Assembly (NCBI GenBank): GCA_045863555.1
Contig: BTUU01000001.1
Location: 124,001 to 188,000 of the forward strand
Direction of reading: 5' to 3'
Length of the DNA stretch: 64,000 nt
From: JACRLV01 sp045863555
GTDB taxonomy: Bacteria; Planctomycetota; Phycisphaerae; UBA1845; Fen-1342
Both the position numbers and the translations under genes were made by a program. Below the pieces are notes generated by a model. It searched no databases, was not told the origin of the DNA, and saw only the letters and a program-made list of their open reading frames with translations. Below, piece after piece: positions 22,051 through 32,230 of the stretch (position 1 is its first letter; the number at the start of each line of letters is the position of its first letter).

Positions 22051-22096
22051 AAAGAAAGCGTGGAGCGCTTCACCCGATGGCGGGGAAGCGCTCCAC
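22051..22096 (-). terminator. Rho-independent terminator of the beta-helix gene
   Basis: A perfect 12-base stem (GTGGAGCGCTTC at 22060-22071 with its complement at 22085-22096) and a 13-base loop. Read on the minus strand it is followed by GCTTTCTTTC. It lies 43 bases beyond the stop of the gene at 22139, in the right direction to end that transcript ahead of selA. Confidence 0.75.
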
Positions 22097-22138
22097 TCGG
22101 TCACAGGAGTCTGGCGCGCGTCGCGGTCCTGGATCGCA

Positions 22139-23398
<1,260 letters not shown>

Positions 23399-23691
23399 TT
23401 GTTTCTCCATGTGCGAAGGCGAATCCAGGTTCACACGACGAAAGAGCGAAGCCACCCGGATTCAACGTCCGTTGATTCGAAACGTGACCGCTCAATTCTC
23501 GAACGAGACCGCTTCAGGGTCAGAAAACGGCATGGGAGACGAGGGACAGTGCTCGGCCGCGGCTGGCACTTGACGATTCCCTGCCGGCCCAGCGGATAGA
23601 ACCGCGGGCGCGAGGGAATTATTCCGGGAAATCACCGCGATCTGGGATCGCGCTCGCGGCGCGGCGAATGCGCGTTCGCCGGGGCCGCTCG

Positions 23692-26600
23692 TTAATGACC
23701 GGCGGAACCGCGGACAACCGTAGACCAGCGGGTGAGGACTTCCGTCAGCTCACCGTTGCCCGTCTGGGCACCATCGGGTCCAAAGTAGGTTTTCTCGAGC
23801 GTGAGGATTTCGTGCTCCAGGTCACGACGGGTCGAGGGATCGAGCGAGCTTGCGTGCGCTCCGGCGATGCGCCGCAACGCGGTGATCGCGCTCAGCGGCG
23901 TGATCCGCGCCGGCAGTTCAAAGCCGGGCTGGGGAATCGCCGCGCGATTCTGTCGCCGCCGGTACGCCACTGCCGCCAGCACCAGCGCCCCAAGGACGCC
24001 GGCGACAGCGAGCCCTGCGCGCAGCCAGCCGCGGCGCTCGACCGGAACGAGACCCGCGACGACGTTTTCGAGGTCCATGTCGGAGAAATAGCGGCTGATC
24101 AGGCTGGCCTGCACACCTTCCTTCAGCTTCGGGACGCGGAATTCACGGCCGAGCGAGGCGGACGCCGGCGTGTAGGTGATGACCCAGCTCCGCTCGACGT
24201 CGAGGCGGTAGATGCCGGTCGCGTCGCGTTCGGGATAGCCGCCCGGCGGCGGCTTCGGCGGGCCGTAGTAGTAGAACCGCGAGGCGCTCGCGTCACCCTC
24301 CTGCATCACGACGGCGAGCTTGGCTTCGATGCCCTTTTCCTCGATCCGGTAGCCGTCGATCGCGTTCTCGATGCCCGTCAGGAGATCGTCGAGCGTCGGG
24401 ATGGCGCCCTTTCCGCGAGCGATGACTTCGAGCTTGATCGTCCGGTCCTTCTCGCCGTCACGGGCGTCGCGGGCATCGACGACCTGCGTCACTTGCAGGC
24501 CGACGCACGGGCGCGGCCCGGGCGTCTCCGCGCTCGGGCCGACCGCGATCGGCGGCGTGTTCGACGGGAGGACGAGCGTCACCGGCCCCGTCGAGTCCTC
24601 GAATTGCATGTCCATCGTCAACTGCGGCAGCCGGTCGATGGTCGGATCCGTCCGGGAAACGACGACGTATGCGAGCGGTTTTTCGAGCCAGCCGTCCTGC
24701 CCGGATTCGACCACGCCCTCGGGCGGCATGAACGGATCGAAGAACCCGACGGACTCGACGACGAACCCCTTCGCCAGCGAGGACTCGATGTTTTTCTGGA
24801 GCTTCTCGCGGAAGTTGACCTCCTGGTACTGCCGGCCGACGCGGACGAACGCGTTGGTCTGGAGGTATTTCGAAAAGCCGCCGGTTTCGCGGTCGACCGA
24901 GTTCGTGAACCGGAGCGAGATCAGCACGCCGAACTGGCGATTGACGCCGACGCGGTCGTCACCGTCGATGGCCAGGCGCAGCTTGATCTCATCCTTGACC
25001 AGGTCGCGATAGAGCTCGTTCAGCGACCGCAGCGACGCGCCGGCCGGGTGATCGCCGACGATCCGGAGCGCCTGCTTGACCAGTTTCGGCTTGACCTCGG
25101 GATCGGCCCGGCTCACGGCCGCGCCGAGGGCCCGGGCGAAATCGCTGATGTGGCGAAACGCGGCGTCGGCGGGCATGGCGGCGATCGCCTTGCGGATCTT
25201 CTCGACTTCGTCGTCCTGCGGCGTCCCCTCGGCCGGCAGTTCATCCGCGTTCAGGAAGTTGAGCTGCGACGTGCCCATCGCCGCTCCGAACCAGCGGACG
25301 AAGACGCCGACGTCCTCGCGCTCCTGGCCCGCGGCGACGGCGGCCGCGTAGCGCCTGGCCGCCTGCTCGAACGCGGCGAAGGCGGCCACGCGGTATTCGG
25401 TGTCCTTTGCGGCGTCGGCCGACTTGGCCTGCGAGCGGCGGAACTCCATGCGATCGTACGAGAGGCCCGCCTTCACGACGGCGAAGCGCCACGACTCCGG
25501 TTCATGCGTGAGCGCGCTGTCGATCAGCGAAATGGCCAGACCGTAGCCCTTGTCGACGAGCTGGGCGATCTCGGTATCGCTGCGCTTCACGCCCTGTTTG
25601 GCCTGAACAGCCCGGTTGCGCCAGTCGCCGTTGAGGCTCGCCGCCATCGTTTGCGCGAGCATCGCGGCTGTTGACGCGGGAATCTGCTCCAGCGAACCGA
25701 AGACGCGCTCGATATCCGCGCGGTCATAGACCTCGGTGATGCCGTGGCACGCCTTGAACGCGGCGGGAATGCTGGGAAGCGTCCGCGGATCGACGCCGCA
25801 GGCCCGCACCGTTTCCATGAGCCGGCCGAGACGTTCCAGATTTCGCCGCTGGCGGCCGCGGGTGAGCGGCGCCTGGGCGACGTACTCGCGCCAGAAATAG
25901 TAGATCATCATGTCGTCGTCGAAATCGCTCTTTGGCGCGAGGCGCGTCTGCCACGTCTTCAGGAACGCATCGGCGATCGGAAGGGCCTGGTCGGGCGTCC
26001 GCCGGACCGCCTCGGCGAGGAGCGAAAGCGCCATGTCGGTTTCGTCGGCGACGGCGGCGATGGTGACGCACGCCTTGGCCGCGCGGGCCGCGAGACTCGG
26101 CTCCAGGGCGTCGAGCCACGCGGCGCTGGGCACGGCCCGGAGCAGAAGCTGAGCCTGCCGCGCGACCATCTGCTGCCGGCCGCGCTGCGCCGTCGACTGG
26201 GCCACGGCGTTCTCCATCTCCGCGACCAGCGCTGTGGTGAGCATGCGCATCGGCACGCGCAGCGCCGATTGATCGAGCCCCTCCCGCGCCAGGAGCACGT
26301 CGACCGCTTCCTTGAGCGTCAGGATCGACTGCGCCCGCTGCTCCTCGTCCTGCTGGGCGTTGCCGATCGTCGCGGCGCTCAGCGCGATCGTCTCCAGCGC
26401 CGCCGGGCCGAGGGCATCGCTGGCAAACACGCGCTCCAGCCAGGGCGTGACGCGCGAACGAGGCATCCGGCTCATCAGGCCGACCGCCTGCTTGAGCGCA
26501 TCCCGCTTGCCCTGCGTCGACGTCCGCTCGGCCAGCGTCGCCTCGCAGAACAGGTCCCAGGCGTCGGAGCGCAGCGCGTCGGCCTCGGGATTGTCGCCGG

Positions 26601-27600
26601 CCTTCTGCGCCAGGTCGGCCTTGTACAGCCCGTGCACGAGGATGAGATCGCCGTCGCCGGCCGCGCGGGCTTCGTCGATCGGCGTGAGATATTCGTAGGC
26701 TTCCGCCACCAGTCCCCCGGCCGAGAGCAGATCGACCGTTCGCCGGCGCTGGACGGGCTCGGCGGTGCCGAAGAGCCGCGTCCCCGACCTGATCCGCGCG
26801 AGCATCAGCGCCGGGCTGTTTTTCTCAGCGGCCATCCGAAGCATCGTGGACCAGGCGGTCATCTGCCAGGGTTTCGGTTCCTCCGGGCAGGCTTCCGCGA
26901 AGGCGAGCACCTCCTCGGGCAGCAGGCCCGAGCTGCCGCGATTCAGCGCCTGGAGCACGTGCGCATACGCGGGTTCGGATTCTTCCTTCGGCAGAGTCGT
27001 GAGATACTCCCCAAACGCCTGCCACTCTCCAGCCATCACCTGGAGGTGGATCCACCGGGCGACGTCCGTTCCCCGCGCGGTCTCCGGATTGGGGTGGGGC
27101 ACCTGGCCGAAACCGATCTTCGCCCGGGCGCTCAGAACGTTCTGCGGCGTGCGGGTGAAGTCCATGCCGCGCAGCATATTCAGCGTTTCCATCGCGCGGG
27201 CTGCGCGCTGAGCAACCGCGCCGGCGAGGCCGAGAACGACGTCGAGATCGACGCCGAGATCCTTGTAGTAGGCCTTCATTTCGTCCTGCCGATCCTTCGG
27301 CAGGGCCTCGTACTGCGCCTTCAGCGCGTCGATCTCCTCCTTGGAGAGCTGCGCGGCGGGCAGGACCGGCTGGGCGGGGACTATGCCTGCCGGCGTCGTC
27401 GCCGCAGGAGGAGCGACTCCCGATTCCGCGGGGGCTTCATCGGCTTCCTGCACGCGCACCGCGGGCGTAGACGACTGAATCGGCACGGCCGGGACGACCT
27501 GCGCGGCGGAGTGCGACGCGACGACCAGTGCAAGCAGTGAAACGCCGACCACCCGCCCGCGCAAACGACCGCGGAACGCGACGAACCGCACCTGGAACAT
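23692..27600 (-). CDS. Giant exported helical protein, last gene of the MoxR/vWA operon
   Basis: A 1302-residue protein beginning at ATG 27600 with GAGGA nine bases upstream. An N-terminal signal peptide (VVGVSLLALVVASHSAAQ) is followed by an Ala/Pro/Val linker. From about residue 80 to 900 it is almost entirely alpha-helical with TPR-like spacing, for example ALNRGSSGLLPEEVLAFAEA and YDRMEFRRSQAKSADAAKD. A beta-rich part (LRLAIDGDDRVGVNRQFGVLISLRF) follows. A transmembrane helix (LAVAGVLGALVLAAVAYRRR) lies near residue 1205, leaving about 100 residues on the cytoplasmic side. I do not recognise the family beyond its operon. It ends an eight-gene operon and lies 35 bases after the preceding gene. 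A periplasmic scaffold tied to the vWA complex is the natural guess. Confidence 0.75.
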   Translation of the reverse strand: MFQVRFVAFRGRLRGRVVGVSLLALVVASHSAAQVVPAVPIQSSTPAVRVQEADEAPAESGVAPPAATTPAGIVPAQPVLPAAQLSKEEIDALKAQYEALPKDRQDEMKAYYKDLGVDLDVVLGLAGAVAQRAARAMETLNMLRGMDFTRTPQNVLSARAKIGFGQVPHPNPETARGTDVARWIHLQVMAGEWQAFGEYLTTLPKEESEPAYAHVLQALNRGSSGLLPEEVLAFAEACPEEPKPWQMTAWSTMLRMAAEKNSPALMLARIRSGTRLFGTAEPVQRRRTVDLLSAGGLVAEAYEYLTPIDEARAAGDGDLILVHGLYKADLAQKAGDNPEADALRSDAWDLFCEATLAERTSTQGKRDALKQAVGLMSRMPRSRVTPWLERVFASDALGPAALETIALSAATIGNAQQDEEQRAQSILTLKEAVDVLLAREGLDQSALRVPMRMLTTALVAEMENAVAQSTAQRGRQQMVARQAQLLLRAVPSAAWLDALEPSLAARAAKACVTIAAVADETDMALSLLAEAVRRTPDQALPIADAFLKTWQTRLAPKSDFDDDMMIYYFWREYVAQAPLTRGRQRRNLERLGRLMETVRACGVDPRTLPSIPAAFKACHGITEVYDRADIERVFGSLEQIPASTAAMLAQTMAASLNGDWRNRAVQAKQGVKRSDTEIAQLVDKGYGLAISLIDSALTHEPESWRFAVVKAGLSYDRMEFRRSQAKSADAAKDTEYRVAAFAAFEQAARRYAAAVAAGQEREDVGVFVRWFGAAMGTSQLNFLNADELPAEGTPQDDEVEKIRKAIAAMPADAAFRHISDFARALGAAVSRADPEVKPKLVKQALRIVGDHPAGASLRSLNELYRDLVKDEIKLRLAIDGDDRVGVNRQFGVLISLRFTNSVDRETGGFSKYLQTNAFVRVGRQYQEVNFREKLQKNIESSLAKGFVVESVGFFDPFMPPEGVVESGQDGWLEKPLAYVVVSRTDPTIDRLPQLTMDMQFEDSTGPVTLVLPSNTPPIAVGPSAETPGPRPCVGLQVTQVVDARDARDGEKDRTIKLEVIARGKGAIPTLDDLLTGIENAIDGYRIEEKGIEAKLAVVMQEGDASASRFYYYGPPKPPPGGYPERDATGIYRLDVERSWVITYTPASASLGREFRVPKLKEGVQASLISRYFSDMDLENVVAGLVPVERRGWLRAGLAVAGVLGALVLAAVAYRRRQNRAAIPQPGFELPARITPLSAITALRRIAGAHASSLDPSTRRDLEHEILTLEKTYFGPDGAQTGNGELTEVLTRWSTVVRGSAGH

Positions 27601-27635
27601 GCTGAGAATCCTCGGCTTCAATCGGCCGCGAGAGA

Positions 27636-28511
27636 CTACCAACCGCCGTCCACATCGCCGACGCCGCCCGCGCCGCGTGCATCCTTCTTGCCCTGCGGCG
27701 GGCGCTTTGTCTTGCCCTTGCCCTTGCAGTTGCCCAGACCGTCGCAGCTGCCGCGGGGCGAGTTCTTCGGGAGCGGCCTGGCGAGAAGGTCTTCCTGTTC
27801 GCTCTGCTCGAGGTTCAGGACGAGTTCGAGGTTCTTTTGGATGTCATCCGCCCGTGCTTTTTCGCCGGCGTCGCTGCTCTGCTGACCGGCCTCGGCGAGG
27901 TAGCGGAAGTTCTGGCGGGCCCAGCCCGACACTTCGCGCCATTCCTGCGTGGGTTTGCCGGCGAGGCGCATCAGCCGCGCGCCGTAGTAGTAACCCGTGG
28001 CGAGCTCTTCCCGCGCTTCGTGCGCGAGGTCCGATTCGGCCTTACCGGCCTCGGCGAGCGATTCGACGAGCGCTTCGAGATCGCTGACGCCGTCGACGAT
28101 CTTGCCGGAACGGATGAGCGCACGGGCCCGGGCCACGCGCACCGTCGAGGCTTTCTCCGAATCCGAGGCGCCGAGAATTTCCTGCGCTTCATGCAGCTTG
28201 TCGGCGGTGGCGCTCCACGCCTGCGCGGCGACGCGGTAGGCCTCGTCCTCCTCGGCCGCTGCCGCCTTCGCCCGCTGCTCGTCGTCGGGCGATTTCGAGG
28301 TCAGCGCGGCCTTCCGCGCGGCGAGCGACGCGAGGTGCCGGCCATACGCCGACTCCTGCGCGGATTCGGCCTGCGCCTGGAGCGAGCGGGCCTCGGCGAG
28401 GATGTCGCCCGCCCGGTCTTCGTTGAACGGCCGCTGGCCCGGCCCGAAGTGATACGCCAGCCCCGCGACCGGAACGAGCGCCCAGAGCATCCAAGCAAGT
28501 TTCGCAACCAT
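27636..28511 (-). CDS. Membrane-anchored TPR-like protein with basic Gly/Lys tail (BatE/BatC-like position)
   Basis: A 291-residue protein with a single N-terminal membrane helix (WMLWALVPVAGLAY), then a long helical periplasmic region (residues 35-240) rich in Ala, Glu and Lys, read as TPR-like helices. The C-terminal 50 residues are low-complexity: CDGLGNCKGKGKTKRPPQGKK and Gly/Asp repeats. The start ATG 28511 has GAGGTGATCC just upstream. In Bat operons of other phyla a TPR protein (BatC or BatE) follows the vWA genes at this position. It is eight bases downstream of the second vWA gene and 35 bases upstream of the giant protein. Function inferred from context only. Confidence 0.68.
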   Translation of the reverse strand: MVAKLAWMLWALVPVAGLAYHFGPGQRPFNEDRAGDILAEARSLQAQAESAQESAYGRHLASLAARKAALTSKSPDDEQRAKAAAAEEDEAYRVAAQAWSATADKLHEAQEILGASDSEKASTVRVARARALIRSGKIVDGVSDLEALVESLAEAGKAESDLAHEAREELATGYYYGARLMRLAGKPTQEWREVSGWARQNFRYLAEAGQQSSDAGEKARADDIQKNLELVLNLEQSEQEDLLARPLPKNSPRGSCDGLGNCKGKGKTKRPPQGKKDARGAGGVGDVDGGW

Positions 28512-28519
28512 GGATCACC

Positions 28520-29533
28520 TCACGCAGTTGGCGCCGCGAGCGGACGGTGCGTCCGCGCGTCGGCGTTTCGGCCCTTTCGATCCTGTACGTACGAGCGCCG
28601 CAGGCCCGCGAGCATCAGCGCCGGTCCGACCAGCGCCGTCAGCCCCGAACCGATCGCGAGCGCGATCAATGCCGCCTCGCGCAGGCCGATGGCGTCGCCG
28701 GGGTTCGGCGAGATCATCGACAGCTTGTTCAACACCTCGCTCGGCAGGTGACGGCGGTTTCCTTCGTGGTAGTACCCCTGAAGGCGCGCCGCGAGCTGCT
28801 TGAGCGACCAGGTCTCCTGTTTCGAACTGTGGCCCGAGACGACCGTGGCCTTCGACGGATCGCCGACGCCGATGACGATCGTATCGGCGATCGCCGGCGG
28901 CAGATTGACGGCCCCGAGCGTGTTGCTCGAGTCGCCGTCGCTGATGACGACCAGCGTGGTCGACCGGCGGGCCCACGGCCGGGCGACCTGGAGCGCGGCG
29001 TTCACGCCGGAGGCGAGGTCGGTCGCGCCGCCACGGAAAGCCACGTGCAATTGTAACCCGTCAAACATGTTTGCGATCACATTTTTGTCGGTCGTATCCT
29101 GGAGGACGGTGATCGCCTTGGTGTAGAAGGCGACGAGGGTGATCCGCGTTTCCTTCATGTCGAGCCGGTCGAGGATGCCCTGCACGACCGTTCCGGCCCA
29201 GGAACTCCGCGTGACCTTCTCCACGTCGGGGCCGGCGTCCTTGATGAGCATGCTGGGCGAAACGTCCAGCGCGATCAGGAGTTGCTTCGAGGCGCGCGGC
29301 GCCGGCGTCTGATCGCCGCCGATCGGGTCATACTGCGCGAGCGCCGCCGCGCCCCAGGCCGCCAGGGCGATTCCCGCGACGCGGGCGGCGGGGACGATCC
29401 GCGTCCACGCCGCCGGACGGCCCGTCGGCCCGAACGCGAGCCGCGCCACGCGCTCGACGCGGCGCGCGTGGATCCGCTCGGCCAGGGCCGCGACGGCCAG
29501 CACGACGATCGCGATCAGCGTCGGCACTACCAC
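28520..29533 (-). CDS. vWA-domain membrane protein, BatB-like
   Basis: A 337-residue protein with an N-terminal helix (TLIAIVVLAVAALAERI), a second helix near residue 50, a von Willebrand A domain and C-terminal helices (ALIALAIGSGLTALVGPALML). The metal-ion-dependent adhesion site is complete: DVSPS (about residue 90), the Thr in GGATDLASG and the Asp in ISDGDSS. Such domains bind partners through a divalent metal. It starts at GTG 29533, overlapping the upstream vWA gene by seven bases, so they are translationally coupled. In the family, MoxR ATPases act together with paired vWA proteins; the client is not known. Confidence 0.83.
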   Translation of the reverse strand: MVVPTLIAIVVLAVAALAERIHARRVERVARLAFGPTGRPAAWTRIVPAARVAGIALAAWGAAALAQYDPIGGDQTPAPRASKQLLIALDVSPSMLIKDAGPDVEKVTRSSWAGTVVQGILDRLDMKETRITLVAFYTKAITVLQDTTDKNVIANMFDGLQLHVAFRGGATDLASGVNAALQVARPWARRSTTLVVISDGDSSNTLGAVNLPPAIADTIVIGVGDPSKATVVSGHSSKQETWSLKQLAARLQGYYHEGNRRHLPSEVLNKLSMISPNPGDAIGLREAALIALAIGSGLTALVGPALMLAGLRRSYVQDRKGRNADARTHRPLAAPTA

Positions 29534-30426
29534 GGCGTGTACCTCGCTCCGAGGAGTCCCAGAAGATGCATCCCCGTCAATGAGAGCGCCGCGACCGCGA
29601 AGGGATGGAAATAGTCCATCGGAATCGTGCCGGCGTGCCGGAATCGCGCCGGTTTCATGCGGTCGATGTGACGGAAGACCTGCTTGATGCTCTCGGGGTC
29701 CGTCGCCTGGAGCGCCTCGCCGCCGGTCGCCCGGGCCAGGTCGACCACTTCGCTGGGCACCGCATCCTCCGCGACGTGGATGTGATAGAGCGTGATTCCC
29801 GCGGCCCGCAGCTCGTCGCCGAGGTCTTCGTTCTCCCCGCCGCCGAGGTCGGAGCTCATGCCGTCCGACACGAGCACGATCAGCCGGTCGCCTTCGAGCG
29901 CCTCCGCCTCCATGTTCGCCTTGCAGAACTTCAGCGCGGATGCGATGGCCGTGCCGCCCATGAAGATCGGCTGGTTTTCGGGATCGGCGAAGGGCATCGC
30001 GTTGCGGATCGCCTGGAGGTCTTTCGTCAGCGGGATCCAGCGGATCTGGAACGAGCCGAACAGCGTCAGGCCGAACGCGTCGCCTTCGCGGGCGCGGGTG
30101 AAATCCTCGATCGCCTTTGCGGCCATGCGATACCGCGGGCCGGTCATGCTGCCGGAGACGTCCATGCAGAGCTGGATATTCGTCAGCAGCCGCTCGGACT
30201 TGGGCCGCTGAAGCATCTGCGGGCCGGCGAGCATCACGATCGCGACGGCCAGCAGGAGGAGCGGGACGATCTCAAAGACACCGAGCAGGCCGCGCAGCCA
30301 CCGCCGCCGCACGTGCGACTGATGGTCGAACGGCAGGACGATTCCCGGCCCGCGCCCGAGCACGGTCCAGAACAGCAGAACCGGCACGGCCAGCAGCAGC
30401 AGCACCCACGGGTGGAGGAAGGTCAT
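29527..30426 (-). CDS. vWA-domain membrane protein, BatA-like
   Basis: A 299-residue protein with the classical BatA layout: two N-terminal membrane helices (LHPWVLLLLAVPVLLFW and VPLLLLAVAIVMLAG), a vWA domain and a C-terminal helix (FAVAALSLTGMHLLGLLGA). The MIDAS motif is complete: CMDVSGSMTG near residue 88, MGGTAIASAL and LVSDGMSSD. The start ATG overlaps the stop of the preceding gene by four bases. It is the first of two vWA genes in this operon. BatA and BatB proteins were named for aerotolerance in Bacteroides, but their general role with MoxR is thought to be metal insertion or complex maturation at the membrane. Confidence 0.85.
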   Translation of the reverse strand: MTFLHPWVLLLLAVPVLLFWTVLGRGPGIVLPFDHQSHVRRRWLRGLLGVFEIVPLLLLAVAIVMLAGPQMLQRPKSERLLTNIQLCMDVSGSMTGPRYRMAAKAIEDFTRAREGDAFGLTLFGSFQIRWIPLTKDLQAIRNAMPFADPENQPIFMGGTAIASALKFCKANMEAEALEGDRLIVLVSDGMSSDLGGGENEDLGDELRAAGITLYHIHVAEDAVPSEVVDLARATGGEALQATDPESIKQVFRHIDRMKPARFRHAGTIPMDYFHPFAVAALSLTGMHLLGLLGARYTPW

Positions 30427-31307
30427 GGCCGGGCCTCCGTCCCGGCCGCCACGGCCGGTGCGGTTGGCACCAGACGTGAACGCCGCAGTTCCTCCAGCGC
30501 GGCCGCGGCGTGGCCGCGCTCGGCCTCGCCGCCGTCGGCGTGCAGCCAGCGCTCCAGGGCGAGGACGAACGGCCGGGTTTCACGGCGATCGCGGAGCGCG
30601 GCGAGCGTCGCGGCGAAGTCGGCGGTGCGGTCGAACGGCGTATCGAGCCGGGCGCCGAGATAGCGCAGCACGAGCAGTTCGAGCTGGCCTCGTTCGGCGA
30701 CGCTCAGCGATCTGGCGGTCGCGGCCGCGAGCGCCTCGCGCAGTTGATCTTCGAGTGACAGCACCGGCGCGACGGCAGGCTCCGCGGCAACAGGGGGCCG
30801 GGCCCGCATCCTTCGCGCGACCCAATAGATGATCGGTACGGCTACCCAGAGACCTGCGACGGTCCACATGATCTCGCGGTAGTACGCCCGCCAGTCGAAC
30901 CAGGTCTCGGGGGTCAGGAACAGATCGGTGCCATGGTTCGGCGGCAGGTGGGTGACGACGGTGACCGGGATCGGAGGCAGATCGGCGAGCGGCTGTCCGT
31001 CCTCGCGCTCCAGGTGGTCGCGCAGGTCGAACTCGCCGGCGACGCCGCCCACGAATTCGATCTTCTGGCGCTTCGTGCCCGCGATCGGCGAGACGCGGAC
31101 CATGAACGGCGTCGCGGGCGATTGTTCCGCCCGGGCGCGAAGGGGCGACGCGTATTCGATCTCCACCTGCGCGGCCAAGCCCCGGACCGCCCGGGTCGCC
31201 GCGCTGCGCGCCGCTCCCGCCGAGGTCGCACCGTCGACAGCGGGCGCGGATTGCCCGAGCGCCGCCGGGCCGAGCCAGCAGAGCAGGATGAATGCTGCGT
31301 GTCTCAT
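30423..31307 (-). CDS. DUF4381-like membrane protein of the MoxR/vWA operon
   Basis: A 294-residue protein starting at ATG 31307, which overlaps the DUF58 stop by four bases. It has a cleavable leader (FILLCWLGPAALGQ), a periplasmic beta-rich domain of about 110 residues (IEYASPLRARAEQ, VRVSPIAGTKRQKIEF), one transmembrane helix (IMWTVAGLWVAVPIIYWVAR) near residue 150, and a cytoplasmic helical domain with LSLEDQLREALAAA and ELLVLRYLGARLDTPFDRTAD. The cytoplasmic half fits DUF4381, often found between DUF58 and vWA genes. The periplasmic half may correspond to the BatD-like part. A long frame upstream of this ATG on the same strand is only antisense of neighbours. Confidence 0.7.
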   Translation of the reverse strand: MRHAAFILLCWLGPAALGQSAPAVDGATSAGAARSAATRAVRGLAAQVEIEYASPLRARAEQSPATPFMVRVSPIAGTKRQKIEFVGGVAGEFDLRDHLEREDGQPLADLPPIPVTVVTHLPPNHGTDLFLTPETWFDWRAYYREIMWTVAGLWVAVPIIYWVARRMRARPPVAAEPAVAPVLSLEDQLREALAAATARSLSVAERGQLELLVLRYLGARLDTPFDRTADFAATLAALRDRRETRPFVLALERWLHADGGEAERGHAAAALEELRRSRLVPTAPAVAAGTEARP

Positions 31308-32173
31308 CCGCGCCCCCGCAGCAGTCCGCCGCGCGACGCGAGAAAGTGCCGCATGGCCGGAATGAACGACTGGTCGGTTCGAAGTCGAAGGTAGTCTGCA
31401 CCGCAGCGGATCAGCTCCAGTTTGAGCGTGTCCGCGCCTGACCAGCGTGTTCGGGAGTGACCGAGGAACGTTGCCCCGGTCTCCGATTCCTGGCCGCGGA
31501 AGAAACCGGCCCGCAGGGCCCCGGTCTCGGCCGGATCTTGGAGGTGCAGCACCATGCAGTCGTGCCGCTGGGTCGCGTGTCGCAAGGCGGTCGGGGCGCC
31601 GGGGTCGTGCAGGTCGCTGAGAACGACGATGACGCTCGACCGGCCGACGCGCGCGACGAGGCGCTGGATTCGTTCGCTGAGCAGCGTCGGCTCGCTCAGC
31701 CGGCCCACCCGCAGGGGCTCCAGCGAGCGCCAGAGGTCGCTCCGCGTCAGACTCGGCTCGATGCGGGTCTCGCGCTGACCAGCGCCCACGATCGCCACCG
31801 GGCTCATGCGGCGCTGGCCGATGAGGCCGATCGCGGCGGCGAGCCAGACGGCCAGGTCGTGCTTGCTCAACTCGCGCGACGCGACGGCCATCGACGCCGA
31901 CGTGTCCACGACGATGTACAGGCACGTCCGCTTGAGCGCCTCGTACTCCTTCACGAACGGGCGGCCCGTGCGGGCGGTGAGCCGCCAGTTGAGCATGCGG
32001 ATGGAGTCGCCGGGCTGGTAGGGGCGGGAGCTCGCATATTCGAGGCCGCCGCCGACGAAGAGCGAGTTGTCCGACCCGAAGGCGAGATCGTCCGCCAGGC
32101 GGCGCACGACCATCTCGAAATCGCCGCGGGCGAGTTCCTCGGGCTTTCGCAGGATTCCAGGGCTCTCGACCAT
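31304..32173 (-). CDS. DUF58 family protein
   Basis: A 289-residue cytoplasmic protein of the DUF58 family, which has a degenerate vWA-like fold. Family landmarks: GLEYASSRPYQPGDSIRMLNWRLTARTG at residues 43-70 (the R.Y..GD..R.I.W...AR motif) and FVKEYEALKRTCLYIVVDTSASM, in which DTSAS is the MIDAS-like motif. A later VVLSDLHDPG completes the site. DUF58 genes nearly always follow moxR, as here: moxR ends 57 bases upstream. Its start overlaps nothing upstream, and its stop overlaps the next start by four bases. The likely role is as partner or adaptor for MoxR. Confidence 0.88.
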   Translation of the reverse strand: MVESPGILRKPEELARGDFEMVVRRLADDLAFGSDNSLFVGGGLEYASSRPYQPGDSIRMLNWRLTARTGRPFVKEYEALKRTCLYIVVDTSASMAVASRELSKHDLAVWLAAAIGLIGQRRMSPVAIVGAGQRETRIEPSLTRSDLWRSLEPLRVGRLSEPTLLSERIQRLVARVGRSSVIVVLSDLHDPGAPTALRHATQRHDCMVLHLQDPAETGALRAGFFRGQESETGATFLGHSRTRWSGADTLKLELIRCGADYLRLRTDQSFIPAMRHFLASRGGLLRGRG

Positions 32174-32230
32174 GGTCGCTCGTTCAACTCGTCCGCGAAT
32201 GCCGCCACCGCCGCGCGAAGGCGCACGGGA